From an uncultured Polaribacter sp. (GTDB taxonomy: Bacteria; Bacteroidota; Bacteroidia; Flavobacteriales; Flavobacteriaceae), in the NCBI GenBank assembly GCA_943787375.1, contig CALSME010000004.1:1-64000 (forward strand): a stretch of 64,000 nucleotides of DNA, in the 5' to 3' direction. Below are positions 27,802 through 36,806 of this stretch, piece after piece. The translations under genes were made by a program, and so were the position numbers. How positions within the stretch are numbered: position 1 is the stretch's first letter; each line of letters opens with the position of its first letter. The notes beneath the pieces were generated by a model. That model ran no database searches, had not been told where the DNA came from, and worked only from the letters and a program-made list of their open reading frames with translations.

Positions 27802-27963
27802 TTATTTTTTATGTCTTGGTTCTGAAGACACAGAAACTTTCTTTCTTCCTTTAGCTCTTCTTCTAGCTAAAACTTTTCTACCATTAGCAGATGCCATTCT
27901 CTCTCTGAAACCGTGCTTGTTTCTTCTCTTTCTATTCGATGGTTGGTACGTTCTTTTCGGCAT
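27802..27963 (-). CDS. rpmH: 50S ribosomal protein L34
   Basis: A 53-residue very basic ribosomal protein, easily missed because of its size. It opens [18 protein letters not shown] and has the L34 core [24 protein letters not shown], with a short family-typical tail [10 protein letters not shown]. The start is the ATG at 27963. It has its own canonical promoter at 28035-28064 and a strong terminator at 27746-27773, so it is a one-gene unit. Confidence 0.97.
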   Translation of the reverse strand: MPKRTYQPSNRKRRNKHGFRERMASANGRKVLARRRAKGRKKVSVSSEPRHKK

Positions 27964-28034
27964 TGTATGTATTTTTAAAAGTCTTCTTTGTTATTTTTTT
28001 CTTGCTGTATAAGTTTACCTCATTTAAGCGTGGG

Positions 28035-28064
28035 CAAATATACAACTGTTTTTATTGATGACAA
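28035..28064 (-). promoter_or_regulatory. rpmH promoter
   Basis: On the minus strand TTG (28064-28062), 19-nt spacer, TATATTTG (28042-28035): an exact match to the Bacteroidota promoter consensus. The leader before the rpmH ATG is about 65 nt. Confidence 0.8.
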
Positions 28065-28143
28065 ATACAATTTTAAAAAAAAAGTAAATTATTTTCAATC
28101 CCCTAAAAAAGCCCTTTTTTTCAAAATCTTTTTGCCTTTTTTA

Positions 28144-28174
28144 TTTGTGATGAAAAGGAGAGTTGTTACTTTTG
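28144..28174 (+). promoter_or_regulatory. pyrG promoter
   Basis: TTTG (28144-28147), 19-nt spacer, TACTTTTG (28167-28174). It overlaps the upstream TTG codon at 28163, which therefore cannot be the translation start of pyrG. Confidence 0.8.
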
Positions 28175-28192
28175 TCCAAACCTAATAATGGC

Positions 28193-29806
28193 ATGCACAA
28201 TACTAAATACGTTTTTGTAACTGGAGGCGTAACTTCATCACTGGGAAAAGGAATTATTGCAGCTTCTCTTGCAAAATTATTACAAGAAAGAGGCTATTCT
28301 GTAACCATTCAAAAATTAGATCCCTATATCAATATAGACCCTGGAACCTTAAATCCTTATGAACATGGCGAATGCTATGTAACAGATGATGGTGCTGAGA
28401 CCGACTTAGATTTAGGGCATTACGAACGTTTTTTAAACATTCCAACCTCACAAGCCAACAATGTTACGACGGGTAAAATTTACCAATCCGTGATCAACAA
28501 AGAACGTAAAGGGGAATTTTTAGGAAAAACAGTGCAAGTAATACCGCATATTACCGACGAAATTAAACGCAGAATTCAAATCTTGGGAGAAACGGGGGAC
28601 TATGACATCGTGATCACCGAAATTGGGGGTACTGTTGGAGATATAGAATCACTTCCGTATGTAGAATCTGTACGTCAATTGTTGTGGGAAAAAGGATCTG
28701 AAAACGCCATTGTTATTCACTTAACATTGGTTCCCTATTTAGCTGCCGCAGGGGAATTAAAGACGAAACCTACCCAACACTCCGTAAAGATGTTGATGCA
28801 AAGTGGAGTAAGTCCCGATATTTTAGTGTGTAGAACTGAGCATGAAATCTCTGAAGACATCAAGCGGAAATTGGCCTTGTTTTGCAACGTTAAAAAAGAA
28901 GATGTCATTCAATCTATAGACGCTGAAACTATTTATGATGTCCCAAACTTGATGTTTGAAGAAGGTTTGGACAACGTTGTTTTAGAAAAGCTAGAATTGT
29001 GTTCAAAAAAACAACCCGAACTCCTCGTTTGGAATGATTTTATTCAAAAACATAAAAATCCTACATCGGAAGTAGAAATTGGATTGATTGGAAAATATGT
29101 GGAATTACATGATTCCTACAAATCGATCACAGAAGCATTTATACACGCAGGTTCTTCTAACGAAACCAAAGTAAAAGTACGTTGGATTCATTCGGAAAGC
29201 TTAACGCCTAAAAACGTTGAAAAGAAATTAGAAGGTTTGAACGGAATCTTAGTGGCTCCAGGTTTTGGAGATCGCGGAATAGAAGGAAAAATTAAAGCTG
29301 TAAAATATGCCCGAGAAAACAACATTCCATTTTTCGGAATTTGTTTAGGAATGCAAATGGCGGTCATCGAATTCTCTAGAAATGTATTGGGAATGAGTGA
29401 TGCTTTTTCTACAGAAATGAAGAAAAATTGCAAAAGTCCGGTAATTAATTTGATGGAGAGTCAAAAAGACGTAACCGAAAAAGGAGGTACTATGCGTTTG
29501 GGAGCTTGGGACTGTACGGTTGCTAAAAACTCTAAAGCCTACGATGCATATCAATCAGAATTAATCAGTGAACGCCACAGACACCGCTATGAATTTAATA
29601 ATGAATATTTAGAAGCGATTGAAAATTCGGGTATGAAAGCCACCGGAATCAACCCAAAAACAGGTTTGGTAGAAGTCGTTGAACTCGCAAACCACCCTTG
29701 GTTTGTGGGTGTACAATACCATCCAGAATACAAGAGTACAGTATTAAATCCGCACCCTTTATTTGTTGATTTTATAAAAGCCGCTTTAAAGCAATCTAAA
29801 AAATAA
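28193..29806 (+). CDS. pyrG: CTP synthase
   Basis: A 537-residue enzyme converting UTP to CTP with ATP and glutamine. The N-terminal amidoligase domain has [17 protein letters not shown] (P-loop), [10 protein letters not shown] and GHYERF. The C-terminal class I glutamine amidotransferase domain has FFGICLGMQ with the nucleophile Cys and a late [11 protein letters not shown] with the His-Glu pair. I start at the ATG at 28193 because a good promoter occupies 28144-28174, so the longer frame from TTG 28163 is not translated. It is followed 145 nt later by yidC. Confidence 0.97.
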   Translation: MHNTKYVFVTGGVTSSLGKGIIAASLAKLLQERGYSVTIQKLDPYINIDPGTLNPYEHGECYVTDDGAETDLDLGHYERFLNIPTSQANNVTTGKIYQSVINKERKGEFLGKTVQVIPHITDEIKRRIQILGETGDYDIVITEIGGTVGDIESLPYVESVRQLLWEKGSENAIVIHLTLVPYLAAAGELKTKPTQHSVKMLMQSGVSPDILVCRTEHEISEDIKRKLALFCNVKKEDVIQSIDAETIYDVPNLMFEEGLDNVVLEKLELCSKKQPELLVWNDFIQKHKNPTSEVEIGLIGKYVELHDSYKSITEAFIHAGSSNETKVKVRWIHSESLTPKNVEKKLEGLNGILVAPGFGDRGIEGKIKAVKYARENNIPFFGICLGMQMAVIEFSRNVLGMSDAFSTEMKKNCKSPVINLMESQKDVTEKGGTMRLGAWDCTVAKNSKAYDAYQSELISERHRHRYEFNNEYLEAIENSGMKATGINPKTGLVEVVELANHPWFVGVQYHPEYKSTVLNPHPLFVDFIKAALKQSKK

Positions 29807-29951
29807 ATTTAAGAACACTATTTGAATAGTAGAATGCAACAATAATAATCACAGCAAAAGCAATTAAAAACACTTGAGTTTTGCTACATTTGTCGACTTC
29901 TGTTTTTATAAACAGTAACGAAAATGACAAATTGACATTTTAAAAACACAC

Positions 29952-31826
29952 ATGGAACAAAAAAAATTCGATTATAATTCCTTTATAGGAATAATTTTAT
30001 TGGGAGGTATTTTATTATGGTGGATGAATTCTAACAAAGAAGAAATTCTTTCGGAAAAAACAACAGAAATTGTTGCACCCAACAGTAAAGAAACAGACGA
30101 CTCATTTGCAACGGCAAAACCAGTTTTTGAAAGCGACTCTTTAAAAGCAGCTGCACTACAGAACAAATTAGGAGCTTTTGCATACAGTGCTATGCAAGGT
30201 GCACCAGGTGTAAGAGTCATTGAAAATGAACTACTAAAGCTAACGATTGATAACAAAGGTGGACAAATTATAGAAGCATTAATTAAAAATTACAAAACCT
30301 ACGACTCACTTCCTTTGTATATGATAAAAGACAACAATGCGTCTTTTAACATCAACTTTGGAACTACAGACAATAGAATTTTAAACACCAAAGATTTATT
30401 CTTCATTCCAACACTTAGTAAAAGTAATGGAAATGATGTGTTGTCTATGAAACTAAAAGTTTCAGATACACAGTTTTTAGAATATCGATATGAAATGAAA
30501 CCGAATGAGTACATGGTTGATTTTTCTATTCGTTCTCAAGGCTTGAGTACTGTAATTAATGGATCCAACGCAATTCAATTAGACTGGTCTCTTAAAGGAT
30601 TTCGACATGAGAAAAGTTTAAGAACTGAAAACACCATGTATTCATGGTACTACTACAAGACCGATGGAGAAGTAGATTATATGCGACCTGGAAATACGGA
30701 AGTTGTAAATAGCCTGGATTGGGTTGCTTACAAACAACACTTTTTCATGTCCAACTTATTGACAGATACTCCTTTTAAGAACGCTACGGTTACCTCTACA
30801 GATTTAGTAGAAGACGAAAAAATAGACACTGTTTTTACGAAAAACTATGAGTTAAAAGCTCCATTAACCTTAACGGGAGGAGAATTCAATTACAACATGA
30901 AGTGGTTCTACGGACCGAGTGATTATAATTTATTAACCACCTACGAAGGAACTGGATTGGACGAAACTGCTGATCTCGGTTGGGGAATCTTTGGTTTCTT
31001 AAACAGGACGGTCTTTTATCCGGTTTTTAATCTATTAAAAGGGTTTCTAGGGAACTATGGATTGATTATTATTTTGATGACCATTGTGGTTCGAATTTTA
31101 ATGTCTCCATTGGTTTACAAATCCTATGTTTCAAGTGCGAAGATGAAAGTAATTCGTCCAGAACTAACCGCAGTGAACGAAAAATTCCCTGGAAAAGAAA
31201 ACGCAATGAAGCGTCAGCAAGAAACCATGGCCATACAGCGAAAAGCAGGCGTAAGCATGCTCTCGGGTTGTATTCCTGCCCTACTGCAGATGCCAATATT
31301 CTTTGCTTTATTTAAATTCTTTCCAACAAATTTAGACTTACGTCAAAAAGGTTTTTTGTGGGCACCAGATTTATCTTCCTACGATACTATTTTTACCCTG
31401 CCTTTTGACATTCCTTTTTATGGAAACCACGTGAGTTTATTTCCTATTTTGGCTTCCATCGCTATTTTCTTTTACATGAAAATGAACCAAAGCCAACAAG
31501 CAAATATGCAGGCACCAGCACAAGAAGGAATGCCAGACATGCAAAAGATGATGAAGTACATGATTTACTTCTCTCCTATTATGATGTTGTTTTTCTTTAA
31601 CAATTATGCAAGTAGTTTGAGTTTGTATTATTTTATCTCTAACTTGTTAACCATCGTTATCATGTTAGTCATTAAAAACTACGTAATTGATGAAGACAAA
31701 ATTCATGCACAAATAGAGGAAAACAAGAAACGTCCTGAAAAGAAAAAGAGCAAGTTCAGAGAACGCATCGACATTGCCATGAAACAAGCACAAGAACAAC
31801 AAGCACAACAAAAAAGAAAAAAATAA
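29952..31826 (+). CDS. yidC: Membrane protein insertase YidC
   Basis: A 624-residue inner-membrane insertase. There is an N-terminal anchor (SFIGIILLGGILLWWM), a large periplasmic beta domain up to about residue 355, then the conserved YidC/Oxa1 core (FGFLNRTVFYPVFNLLKGFLG, a positively charged cytoplasmic loop and about four further helices). The C-terminus is very basic and Gln-rich (KQAQEQQAQQKRKK), consistent with ribosome contact. Gene order pyrG-yidC is common in flavobacteria. It ends at a terminator at 31851-31880. Confidence 0.96.
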   Translation: MEQKKFDYNSFIGIILLGGILLWWMNSNKEEILSEKTTEIVAPNSKETDDSFATAKPVFESDSLKAAALQNKLGAFAYSAMQGAPGVRVIENELLKLTIDNKGGQIIEALIKNYKTYDSLPLYMIKDNNASFNINFGTTDNRILNTKDLFFIPTLSKSNGNDVLSMKLKVSDTQFLEYRYEMKPNEYMVDFSIRSQGLSTVINGSNAIQLDWSLKGFRHEKSLRTENTMYSWYYYKTDGEVDYMRPGNTEVVNSLDWVAYKQHFFMSNLLTDTPFKNATVTSTDLVEDEKIDTVFTKNYELKAPLTLTGGEFNYNMKWFYGPSDYNLLTTYEGTGLDETADLGWGIFGFLNRTVFYPVFNLLKGFLGNYGLIIILMTIVVRILMSPLVYKSYVSSAKMKVIRPELTAVNEKFPGKENAMKRQQETMAIQRKAGVSMLSGCIPALLQMPIFFALFKFFPTNLDLRQKGFLWAPDLSSYDTIFTLPFDIPFYGNHVSLFPILASIAIFFYMKMNQSQQANMQAPAQEGMPDMQKMMKYMIYFSPIMMLFFFNNYASSLSLYYFISNLLTIVIMLVIKNYVIDEDKIHAQIEENKKRPEKKKSKFRERIDIAMKQAQEQQAQQKRKK

Positions 31827-31850
31827 GGAATCGTCTCTTGTACCAAATAA

Positions 31851-31880
31851 AAAACCAAAACTATATTGTTTTGGTTTTTT
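31851..31880 (+). terminator. Terminator after yidC
   Basis: AAAACCAAAA (31851-31860) pairs with TTTTGGTTTT (31869-31878), loop of 8 nt, then a T run. Confidence 0.8.
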
Positions 31881-31967
31881 TATGAATTATTACTTCATTA
31901 ATAATGTGGAATAAAAATCATTGGTTTTTTTTCACGCCTCTGAAGTAAATATGAAACTCTTTTCGTT

Positions 31968-33143
31968 TTATAATTCTAAAAGAATATTCGCCAATTTTTC
32001 TGGTTGTGAGAAATTGGGAGTGTGACTAGAGTGCAAAGTAAATACTTTTTTAACCTTTCCCTTATACATCGATCTTTGTACCTCAATTGGTATTGCACGA
32101 TCTTCAGTACATTCAATATAATATTTTGGTATGCTTCCAAAGATTGCATCCGTGACTTCCAAATGATACATTAATGGAGCAGATGGTTCAGGTACAATAT
32201 TGGGTTTTGCACCATCAAATGCCTCTTTAGGGATATCGTGAGCAAAAGCATTTTGGATCTCATCTTCTTTCACCAAAGCATAGGTTTTGTCTTCAGAAAG
32301 ATAGAAATTATCAACAGCTTTTGAACCTTTTACTCCCTCTACCGCTTTGAAAAATGATCCTCCATTTGGCAATAAGAAAGCAGTTAAGTATACAAGACTT
32401 TTTATTTTTTCAGGTCTTAGTTCTGCGACTCTACTTATGGTGATACCATTAAAACTATGTCCGACTAAAATTACAGAATCTTCTTGTTTATCTAGAATAT
32501 CGGTAATTGTCTTTACGTAATTTTCCATAGTAATAGCTCCTGGAGAAGTTTTATCACTACCATGCCCTGGTAAATCAGGTGTAATTACTGAGTGTCCCTT
32601 TTCTTTCAACACGTTGGCAATATTCCCCCATTGCCAAGCACCTAGCCAAGCAGCGTGAACTAATACATAGGTTTCTTTTTTGTTCATTACTTTCATTTTT
32701 TTGTTATTAAATTGTTCTTGTACTTCGAAATGATCTTCTTTTAATTTCCAATTACCATCTACTTTTATCCAAGTTTCGTTGGTAATTATCCCTTTTCCAA
32801 CATTCATACTCCAATCTGATGAAATGATGGCTTTGGTATTACTTACTATTTTAACGGATGTGTTAGTGTATTTTAAATCAGTAGCACCAGATTTTATAAA
32901 AGGTGTCCAAAATTCGCTAATGGATTTTCTTCCTTCAAAAGTTCCAAATGGTTTGGCAACCATAATGGCCTCTTCTGAGTATGCATTTGCAATTTCGGTA
33001 GTGTTTCCGTTATTGAAATTTGAAATCCAGTTTTTACTGGCTTTTAAAACTTCTTTTTCTACTTTTTGTGTGTCTGTGCATCCAGTAATGAAAACCGCAA
33101 CTAAAAGGATGGTAATAAGTGGATAAATTTTTCGTATCATCAT
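31968..33143 (-). CDS. Lipoprotein fusing an NTF2/SnoaL-like domain to an alpha/beta hydrolase
   Basis: A 391-residue two-domain protein. Residues 1-22 form a lipoprotein signal with lipobox FITGC. Residues ~25-145 are a SnoaL/YybH-like NTF2 domain (ASKNWISNFNNGN, WIKVDGNWKLKEDH). From about residue 150 an alpha/beta hydrolase of the plant-esterase/salicylate-esterase type begins (MKVMNKKETYVLVHAAWLGA), with nucleophile Ser in GHSFNG, a probable acid Asp in CTEDRAIP and the catalytic His in HSSHTPNFSQP. The internal MKVMNKK looks like the natural start of a free hydrolase, suggesting gene fusion. The Crp/Fnr-like gene lies directly upstream on the same strand. Substrate unknown. Confidence 0.85.
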   Translation of the reverse strand: MMIRKIYPLITILLVAVFITGCTDTQKVEKEVLKASKNWISNFNNGNTTEIANAYSEEAIMVAKPFGTFEGRKSISEFWTPFIKSGATDLKYTNTSVKIVSNTKAIISSDWSMNVGKGIITNETWIKVDGNWKLKEDHFEVQEQFNNKKMKVMNKKETYVLVHAAWLGAWQWGNIANVLKEKGHSVITPDLPGHGSDKTSPGAITMENYVKTITDILDKQEDSVILVGHSFNGITISRVAELRPEKIKSLVYLTAFLLPNGGSFFKAVEGVKGSKAVDNFYLSEDKTYALVKEDEIQNAFAHDIPKEAFDGAKPNIVPEPSAPLMYHLEVTDAIFGSIPKYYIECTEDRAIPIEVQRSMYKGKVKKVFTLHSSHTPNFSQPEKLANILLEL

Positions 33144-33180
33144 TTTTAATTTAAATTTATTATTTATGTTAACTTCTATA

Positions 33181-33188
33181 CAAATGTA
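33181..33188 (-). promoter_or_regulatory. -7 box for the NTF2-hydrolase lipoprotein gene
   Basis: On the minus strand TACATTTG (33188-33181). Just upstream lie two short inverted repeats, GTAC-CT-GTAC (33206-33215) and GTTAC-N5-GTAAAC (33221-33236), possible operator sites for the neighbouring Crp/Fnr-type protein. Confidence 0.4.
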
Positions 33189-33257
33189 AAACGAGAAATG
33201 TAGTAGTACCTGTACCTTTTGTTACAAGTAGTAAACTAAAATTAATAAAAGTAATTT

Positions 33258-33818
33258 TTAAAGTACTTCTATTTGCATAAACCTTAAGTTTACGAGACCT
33301 ATAAGTTCAAATTGTTTTAGAATTTTGGATACTACTTCTCGTGTGGTGCCAATTTCTTTTGCTAACTGGCTGTGAGATAATTTAATATACCGAGAATTAT
33401 TTTTCTTACTAATAGACCGAATATATTCTAATAAGCGTTTGTCGATTTTATTAAACGCTAAATTCTTATAGGAATGTAGTAAATCTTCATAACTAAATAT
33501 GAATGAGTTTAGTGTAAATTTATTCCAAGAATTATATTTAAAACTCCATTCAGCAGCATGCCTAACTGGAATCTTAATAATCGTAGTTTCCTCTTCGGTT
33601 TTAGCATTTACGATACTTTTACAATCTCTAAATATAGCAGAGAGAGATAATACACATGTTTGAACGGGACAGACATAATAGAGAAGAATTTGACGATCTT
33701 CTTTTTCTTGCCAAACTCGCACCTTACCCGAAATGACCAACGCCAACCATTTAATATATTTGTCCTGTTCTATGATATATGAATTTTTTGATACATTTTG
33801 TAAAACCCCAAACATCAA
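33258..33818 (-). CDS. Crp/Fnr-family regulator, apparently frameshifted at its N-terminus
   Basis: The open frame (186 residues) contains the later part of a cyclic-nucleotide-binding-like barrel (IKWLALVISGKVRVWQEKEDRQILLYYVCPVQTC) and a C-terminal winged helix with LSHSQLAKEIGTTREVVSKILKQFE, the Crp/Fnr DNA-recognition motif. Its own start (TTG at 33818, ATG at 33815) is too late for the family. The missing N-terminal helix is encoded just upstream in another frame from the ATG at 33885, reading MTEFDQLFKALQINED and so on. Dropping one base at 33813 joins the two parts. The regulator may therefore be a pseudogene, a sequencing error or need frameshifting. It sits upstream of the hydrolase lipoprotein it may control. 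Confidence 0.8.
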   Translation of the reverse strand: MMFGVLQNVSKNSYIIEQDKYIKWLALVISGKVRVWQEKEDRQILLYYVCPVQTCVLSLSAIFRDCKSIVNAKTEEETTIIKIPVRHAAEWSFKYNSWNKFTLNSFIFSYEDLLHSYKNLAFNKIDKRLLEYIRSISKKNNSRYIKLSHSQLAKEIGTTREVVSKILKQFELIGLVNLRFMQIEVL

Positions 33819-33885
33819 GAATTTCTTCTTTTAGATTGTCCTCATTTATCTGTAAGGCTTTAAATAATTGATCAAATTCTGTCAT
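33814..33885 (-). pseudogene. N-terminal 24 codons of the Crp/Fnr-like gene in a shifted frame
   Basis: From ATG 33885 the minus strand encodes 24 codons ending NLKEEILD. A single extra G (plus-strand C at 33813) then shifts the frame. Removing it gives ILD-FGVLQNVSKNSYIIEQ, the layout expected of this flavobacterial Crp/Fnr subfamily. As sequenced, this frame runs on with an unrelated reading. Confidence 0.6.
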
Positions 33886-33978
33886 ATTTGTTTCATTGAA
33901 TATTCGCAATTATATATTGAAATTTAACTAACTAGAGCTTTTTCTTAAAACTTAAAAACATTAATTATAATAGAATAA

Positions 33979-34200
33979 TTAGTAGTGTTTTTTTTGAGTT
34001 TTAAAAGGGTCTATACTCTTTAATATAAAGGGCATCATAGTTTTATTTTCATCATCCTTAGAATCAATGTCATTTTTTGCCATTGAAATAATATTTGTTC
34101 CTTTTATTATTATATCTCCTTTTCCAGAGTCATAGTGACTAGTACAGTTATAAAGAAACACTAAAAGTATTGCCTGTATTAGAAAGTTTTGAAGGTTCAT
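33979..34200 (-). CDS. Small putative lipoprotein (73 aa)
   Basis: Unrecognised. From the ATG at 34200 it reads MNLQNFLIQAILLVFLYNCTSHYDSGKGD, a hydrophobic stretch ending in a Cys that could be lipidated, although YN before the Cys is not a classical lipobox. The remaining ~55 residues are polar and charged. It has no recognised domain and lies between the regulator remnant and an intergenic stretch. It could be a small secreted protein or a chance ORF. Confidence 0.35.
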   Translation of the reverse strand: MNLQNFLIQAILLVFLYNCTSHYDSGKGDIIIKGTNIISMAKNDIDSKDDENKTMMPFILKSIDPFKTQKKHY

Positions 34201-34473
34201 AAATTTACTTTTAATTGTGAGAGTTAACCTAGAGATCCTAATCATTATTAAATAAAGATCCTATATTCAGAACTTTTCGAATCAAAAATATCAAAAAATA
34301 AAAGACAAAACTAACCCCAATAAACAAGTGGGCGCTTAAGAGAATAAGTGGTACATATAGAGAATAAGTGTATTTATATCATAACAAAAAAAAGGCACAA
34401 CGCTATGAAAACGCTGTGCTGCTGCTCCAAAAAAGGAGCATATTTCCTATGGAAAAACAGAAAAAGAAGAATG
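34201..34473. other. Intergenic stretch with 20-bp-spaced repeats
   Basis: No credible gene. AGAGAATAAGTG occurs at 34339-34350 and 34359-34370, and a shorter AAGTG match ends at 34330, giving a 20-bp period. A GC-richer segment at 34394-34442 has an imperfect hairpin (GCACAACG/CGCTGTGC) and a GCTCC-A6-GGAGC hairpin that may end transcription of the transporter gene on the minus strand. Confidence 0.4.
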
Positions 34474-35793
34474 CTACCCTTTTTTAGACTTCACAAATCC
34501 GAAATACAAGATATACCCGTAACAAAAAATGGTTAAAATAAAAGCGGTGTGAAAGCCAAATCCGTCAATTAAATTTCCAAAAGCAAAAGGGATTATGGCT
34601 CCCCCTACAATAGCCATACACAGTAGTCCAGAGGCCTGTGCCTTTAAATCGCCCAAACCTTCGAGCGACAAGGTAAAAATGGTTGGGAACATAATGGAAT
34701 TGAATAATCCAACTGCCAAAATAGACCACATTGATAACAGTCCTGTGGTGTTCATCGAAATTAAAATCAAGGCAATGGCCAAAGAAGCAAAAATGCCCAA
34801 GACTTTTCCAGGTGCTAAAATGCGGGTCAGATAAGCACCCACAAAACGACCAATCATGGCACCACCCCAATAGAAAATAACAAAAACACCTAACAACGAT
34901 TTCGGATCAGAGCCCGAAAATGTTTTATTAAAAGTACTCGCAATGGTATTGGCAATTTGCATCATGGTTTTATTTTGAGCAACCAGCGGAGCTAAATTCA
35001 TGTCCGAAAAATAGTTGACCAAAAAGCTCCCAATAGAAACCTCAGCTCCTACATAGACAAAAATACCCAAAGCCCCCATCAGCATCAATTTGTTTTTCAA
35101 TAAGACTCCATAGCCTCCTTTCGGACTTTCTTGGAGCAGTTTTGGTAAATTAATACACGAAAAAATCAATGCTAAAATTGCAATAAAACCTGCAATGAGT
35201 AGAAACGGAATTTGAACAGTAGCAGCTTCTGCCATATAATATTCCGCTTTTTCAGTAGCATTCAATCCGTTAATTTCTATGGATGATTTTACAGAATCAC
35301 TCAATAAAAACAACGCACCAACAATGGGTGCAATGGTGGTTCCCAAAGAGTTGAAGGCTTGCGATAAATTTAGCCTACTTGACGCAGCTTCTTCACTCCC
35401 TAATAAAGCTACATAGGGATTTGCCGCTACTTGCAAAATGGTGATTCCACCGGCCAGGGTAAAATAGCCCACTAAAAATACAGGGAAGGCTCTGTAAGAA
35501 GCCGCTGGATAAAACAATAAACAACCAAATGCCATGGTTAACAATCCTAAAATAATGCCTTTTTTATACCCTATTTTAGACAACAGAAATCCTGCAGGTA
35601 GAGAGAAAACAAAGAAGGCTACAAAAAAAGCAAATTGTACCAAAACCGTTTTTCCATAGGACATTTCGAAAACATCTTTTAGCCTAGGAATCAAGCTATC
35701 TACCAAAACAGTAATAAATCCCCAAAGGAAAAATAAGGTTGTTATAAAAATAAAAGCACTTTTGTATGATTTTTGTGTTGCAGTTGTTGGCAT
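34474..35793 (-). CDS. Sugar MFS transporter (FucP/NagP-like)
   Basis: A 439-residue major facilitator with twelve hydrophobic segments. SAFIFITTLFFLWGFITVLVD at the N-terminus and ILQVAANPYVALLGSEEAASSRLNLSQAFNSLGT in helix 4-5 are signatures of the fucose/glucose/galactose:H+ symporter family. It lies 7 nt from the glycosylasparaginase gene, itself 5 nt from the GH92 gene, in one minus-strand unit. The context suggests uptake of a monosaccharide freed from N-glycans (GlcNAc or mannose), by inference only. Confidence 0.9.
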   Translation of the reverse strand: MPTTATQKSYKSAFIFITTLFFLWGFITVLVDSLIPRLKDVFEMSYGKTVLVQFAFFVAFFVFSLPAGFLLSKIGYKKGIILGLLTMAFGCLLFYPAASYRAFPVFLVGYFTLAGGITILQVAANPYVALLGSEEAASSRLNLSQAFNSLGTTIAPIVGALFLLSDSVKSSIEINGLNATEKAEYYMAEAATVQIPFLLIAGFIAILALIFSCINLPKLLQESPKGGYGVLLKNKLMLMGALGIFVYVGAEVSIGSFLVNYFSDMNLAPLVAQNKTMMQIANTIASTFNKTFSGSDPKSLLGVFVIFYWGGAMIGRFVGAYLTRILAPGKVLGIFASLAIALILISMNTTGLLSMWSILAVGLFNSIMFPTIFTLSLEGLGDLKAQASGLLCMAIVGGAIIPFAFGNLIDGFGFHTAFILTIFCYGYILYFGFVKSKKG

Positions 35794-35799
35794 AAAATA

Positions 35800-36801
35800 T
35801 TAAGCTTTGTTATAATAATCTGATTTGTAATTCTTGTTTTCTTTTGCGGTATGTACTTGATAGCTGAACCATTCATGAATGCAATACGATCCAGTTTCCC
35901 CCGCTTTGTTTAAAGCGATAAACCCAACTTGAAAATCTTTATAGCGATCACCAGCACTCTTAATCACTCTGCTAACAGCTTCTTCGCAGGCTTCTTGAGG
36001 TGTTTTTCCCTGACGCATTAATTCTACAATCAGAAAACTCCCCACCGTTTTTAAAACTTCCTCGCCCATTCCTGTAGCCGTGGCACCCCCTACTTCATTA
36101 TCGATAAACAATCCCGAACCTATAATGGCCGAATCTCCCACTCTACCCGCCATTTTATAAGACAAGCCACTCGTGGTACATCCACCAGCAATATCGCCTT
36201 TTTTATCGATGGCCAACATGCCAATCGTATCGTGATTTTCAATATTGATAATGGGTTTGTATTGAGCGGTTTCTTTCCAAACTTCCCATGCTTTTTTTGC
36301 TGATTCGGTTAATAAATTTTCTTTTTCAAAACCCTGTTCATAAGCAAATTTCTCTGCGCCTTTTCCAGTGAGAATTACATGTGGGGTTTCTTCCATTACC
36401 TTTCTAGCAAGAGAAATGACATGGGTGATGTTCTCAACAGCCGTTACTGCACCATAATTCCCTTCCTTATTCATGATACAAGCATCTAAAGTAACGTTCC
36501 CGTCTCGATCTGGCAATCCGCCCTTCCCTACTGACTGATTGGCAATCGCTGCCTCTTCCACTCGGCAACCTTGCTCTACAGCATCTAAAGAACTTCCGTT
36601 ATTTTGTAGTATTTCCCAAGCTTTTTCAGTAGCATTTGGTACCCGCCAAGTAGCTATTACAATCGGTTTTATAGCTTTTGACTGTGGGGCTATTATTGGC
36701 GTTGGAACATTAGTTGAAGTATCACAACTTAAAAAGGAATTGACCGCTACGATGGACAGCCCGGAAACAGTTGCTTTTTTTAAAAAATTTCTTCTTTTCA
36801 T
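35800..36801 (-). CDS. N4-(beta-N-acetylglucosaminyl)-L-asparaginase (glycosylasparaginase)
   Basis: A 333-residue Ntn-hydrolase precursor that cleaves GlcNAc-Asn bonds of N-glycoproteins. The signal looks Tat-type (MKRRNFLKKATVSGLSIVAVNSF), so the enzyme is periplasmic. The self-processing nucleophile Thr is in NHDTIGMLAID near residue 190, followed by GDIAGGCTTSGLSYK and RVGDSAIIGSG (substrate Arg/Asp). The start is ATG 36801; the longer frame overlaps the end of GH92. It is flanked by the mannosidase and the sugar transporter, all on one strand. Confidence 0.92.
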   Translation of the reverse strand: MKRRNFLKKATVSGLSIVAVNSFLSCDTSTNVPTPIIAPQSKAIKPIVIATWRVPNATEKAWEILQNNGSSLDAVEQGCRVEEAAIANQSVGKGGLPDRDGNVTLDACIMNKEGNYGAVTAVENITHVISLARKVMEETPHVILTGKGAEKFAYEQGFEKENLLTESAKKAWEVWKETAQYKPIINIENHDTIGMLAIDKKGDIAGGCTTSGLSYKMAGRVGDSAIIGSGLFIDNEVGGATATGMGEEVLKTVGSFLIVELMRQGKTPQEACEEAVSRVIKSAGDRYKDFQVGFIALNKAGETGSYCIHEWFSYQVHTAKENKNYKSDYYNKA

Positions 36802-36806
36802 GGAGT

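Noticed and set aside
28163..28192. Extended N-terminus of CTP synthase from a TTG codon
   Set aside because: The TTG lies inside the pyrG promoter (TACTTTTG at 28167-28174) and the added residues do not match the family; ATG 28193 fits.
34348..34536. 62-residue plus-strand ORF overlapping the end of the sugar transporter gene
   Set aside because: Low-complexity Lys/Cys-rich translation, no family resemblance and antisense overlap with the transporter C-terminus; most likely chance.
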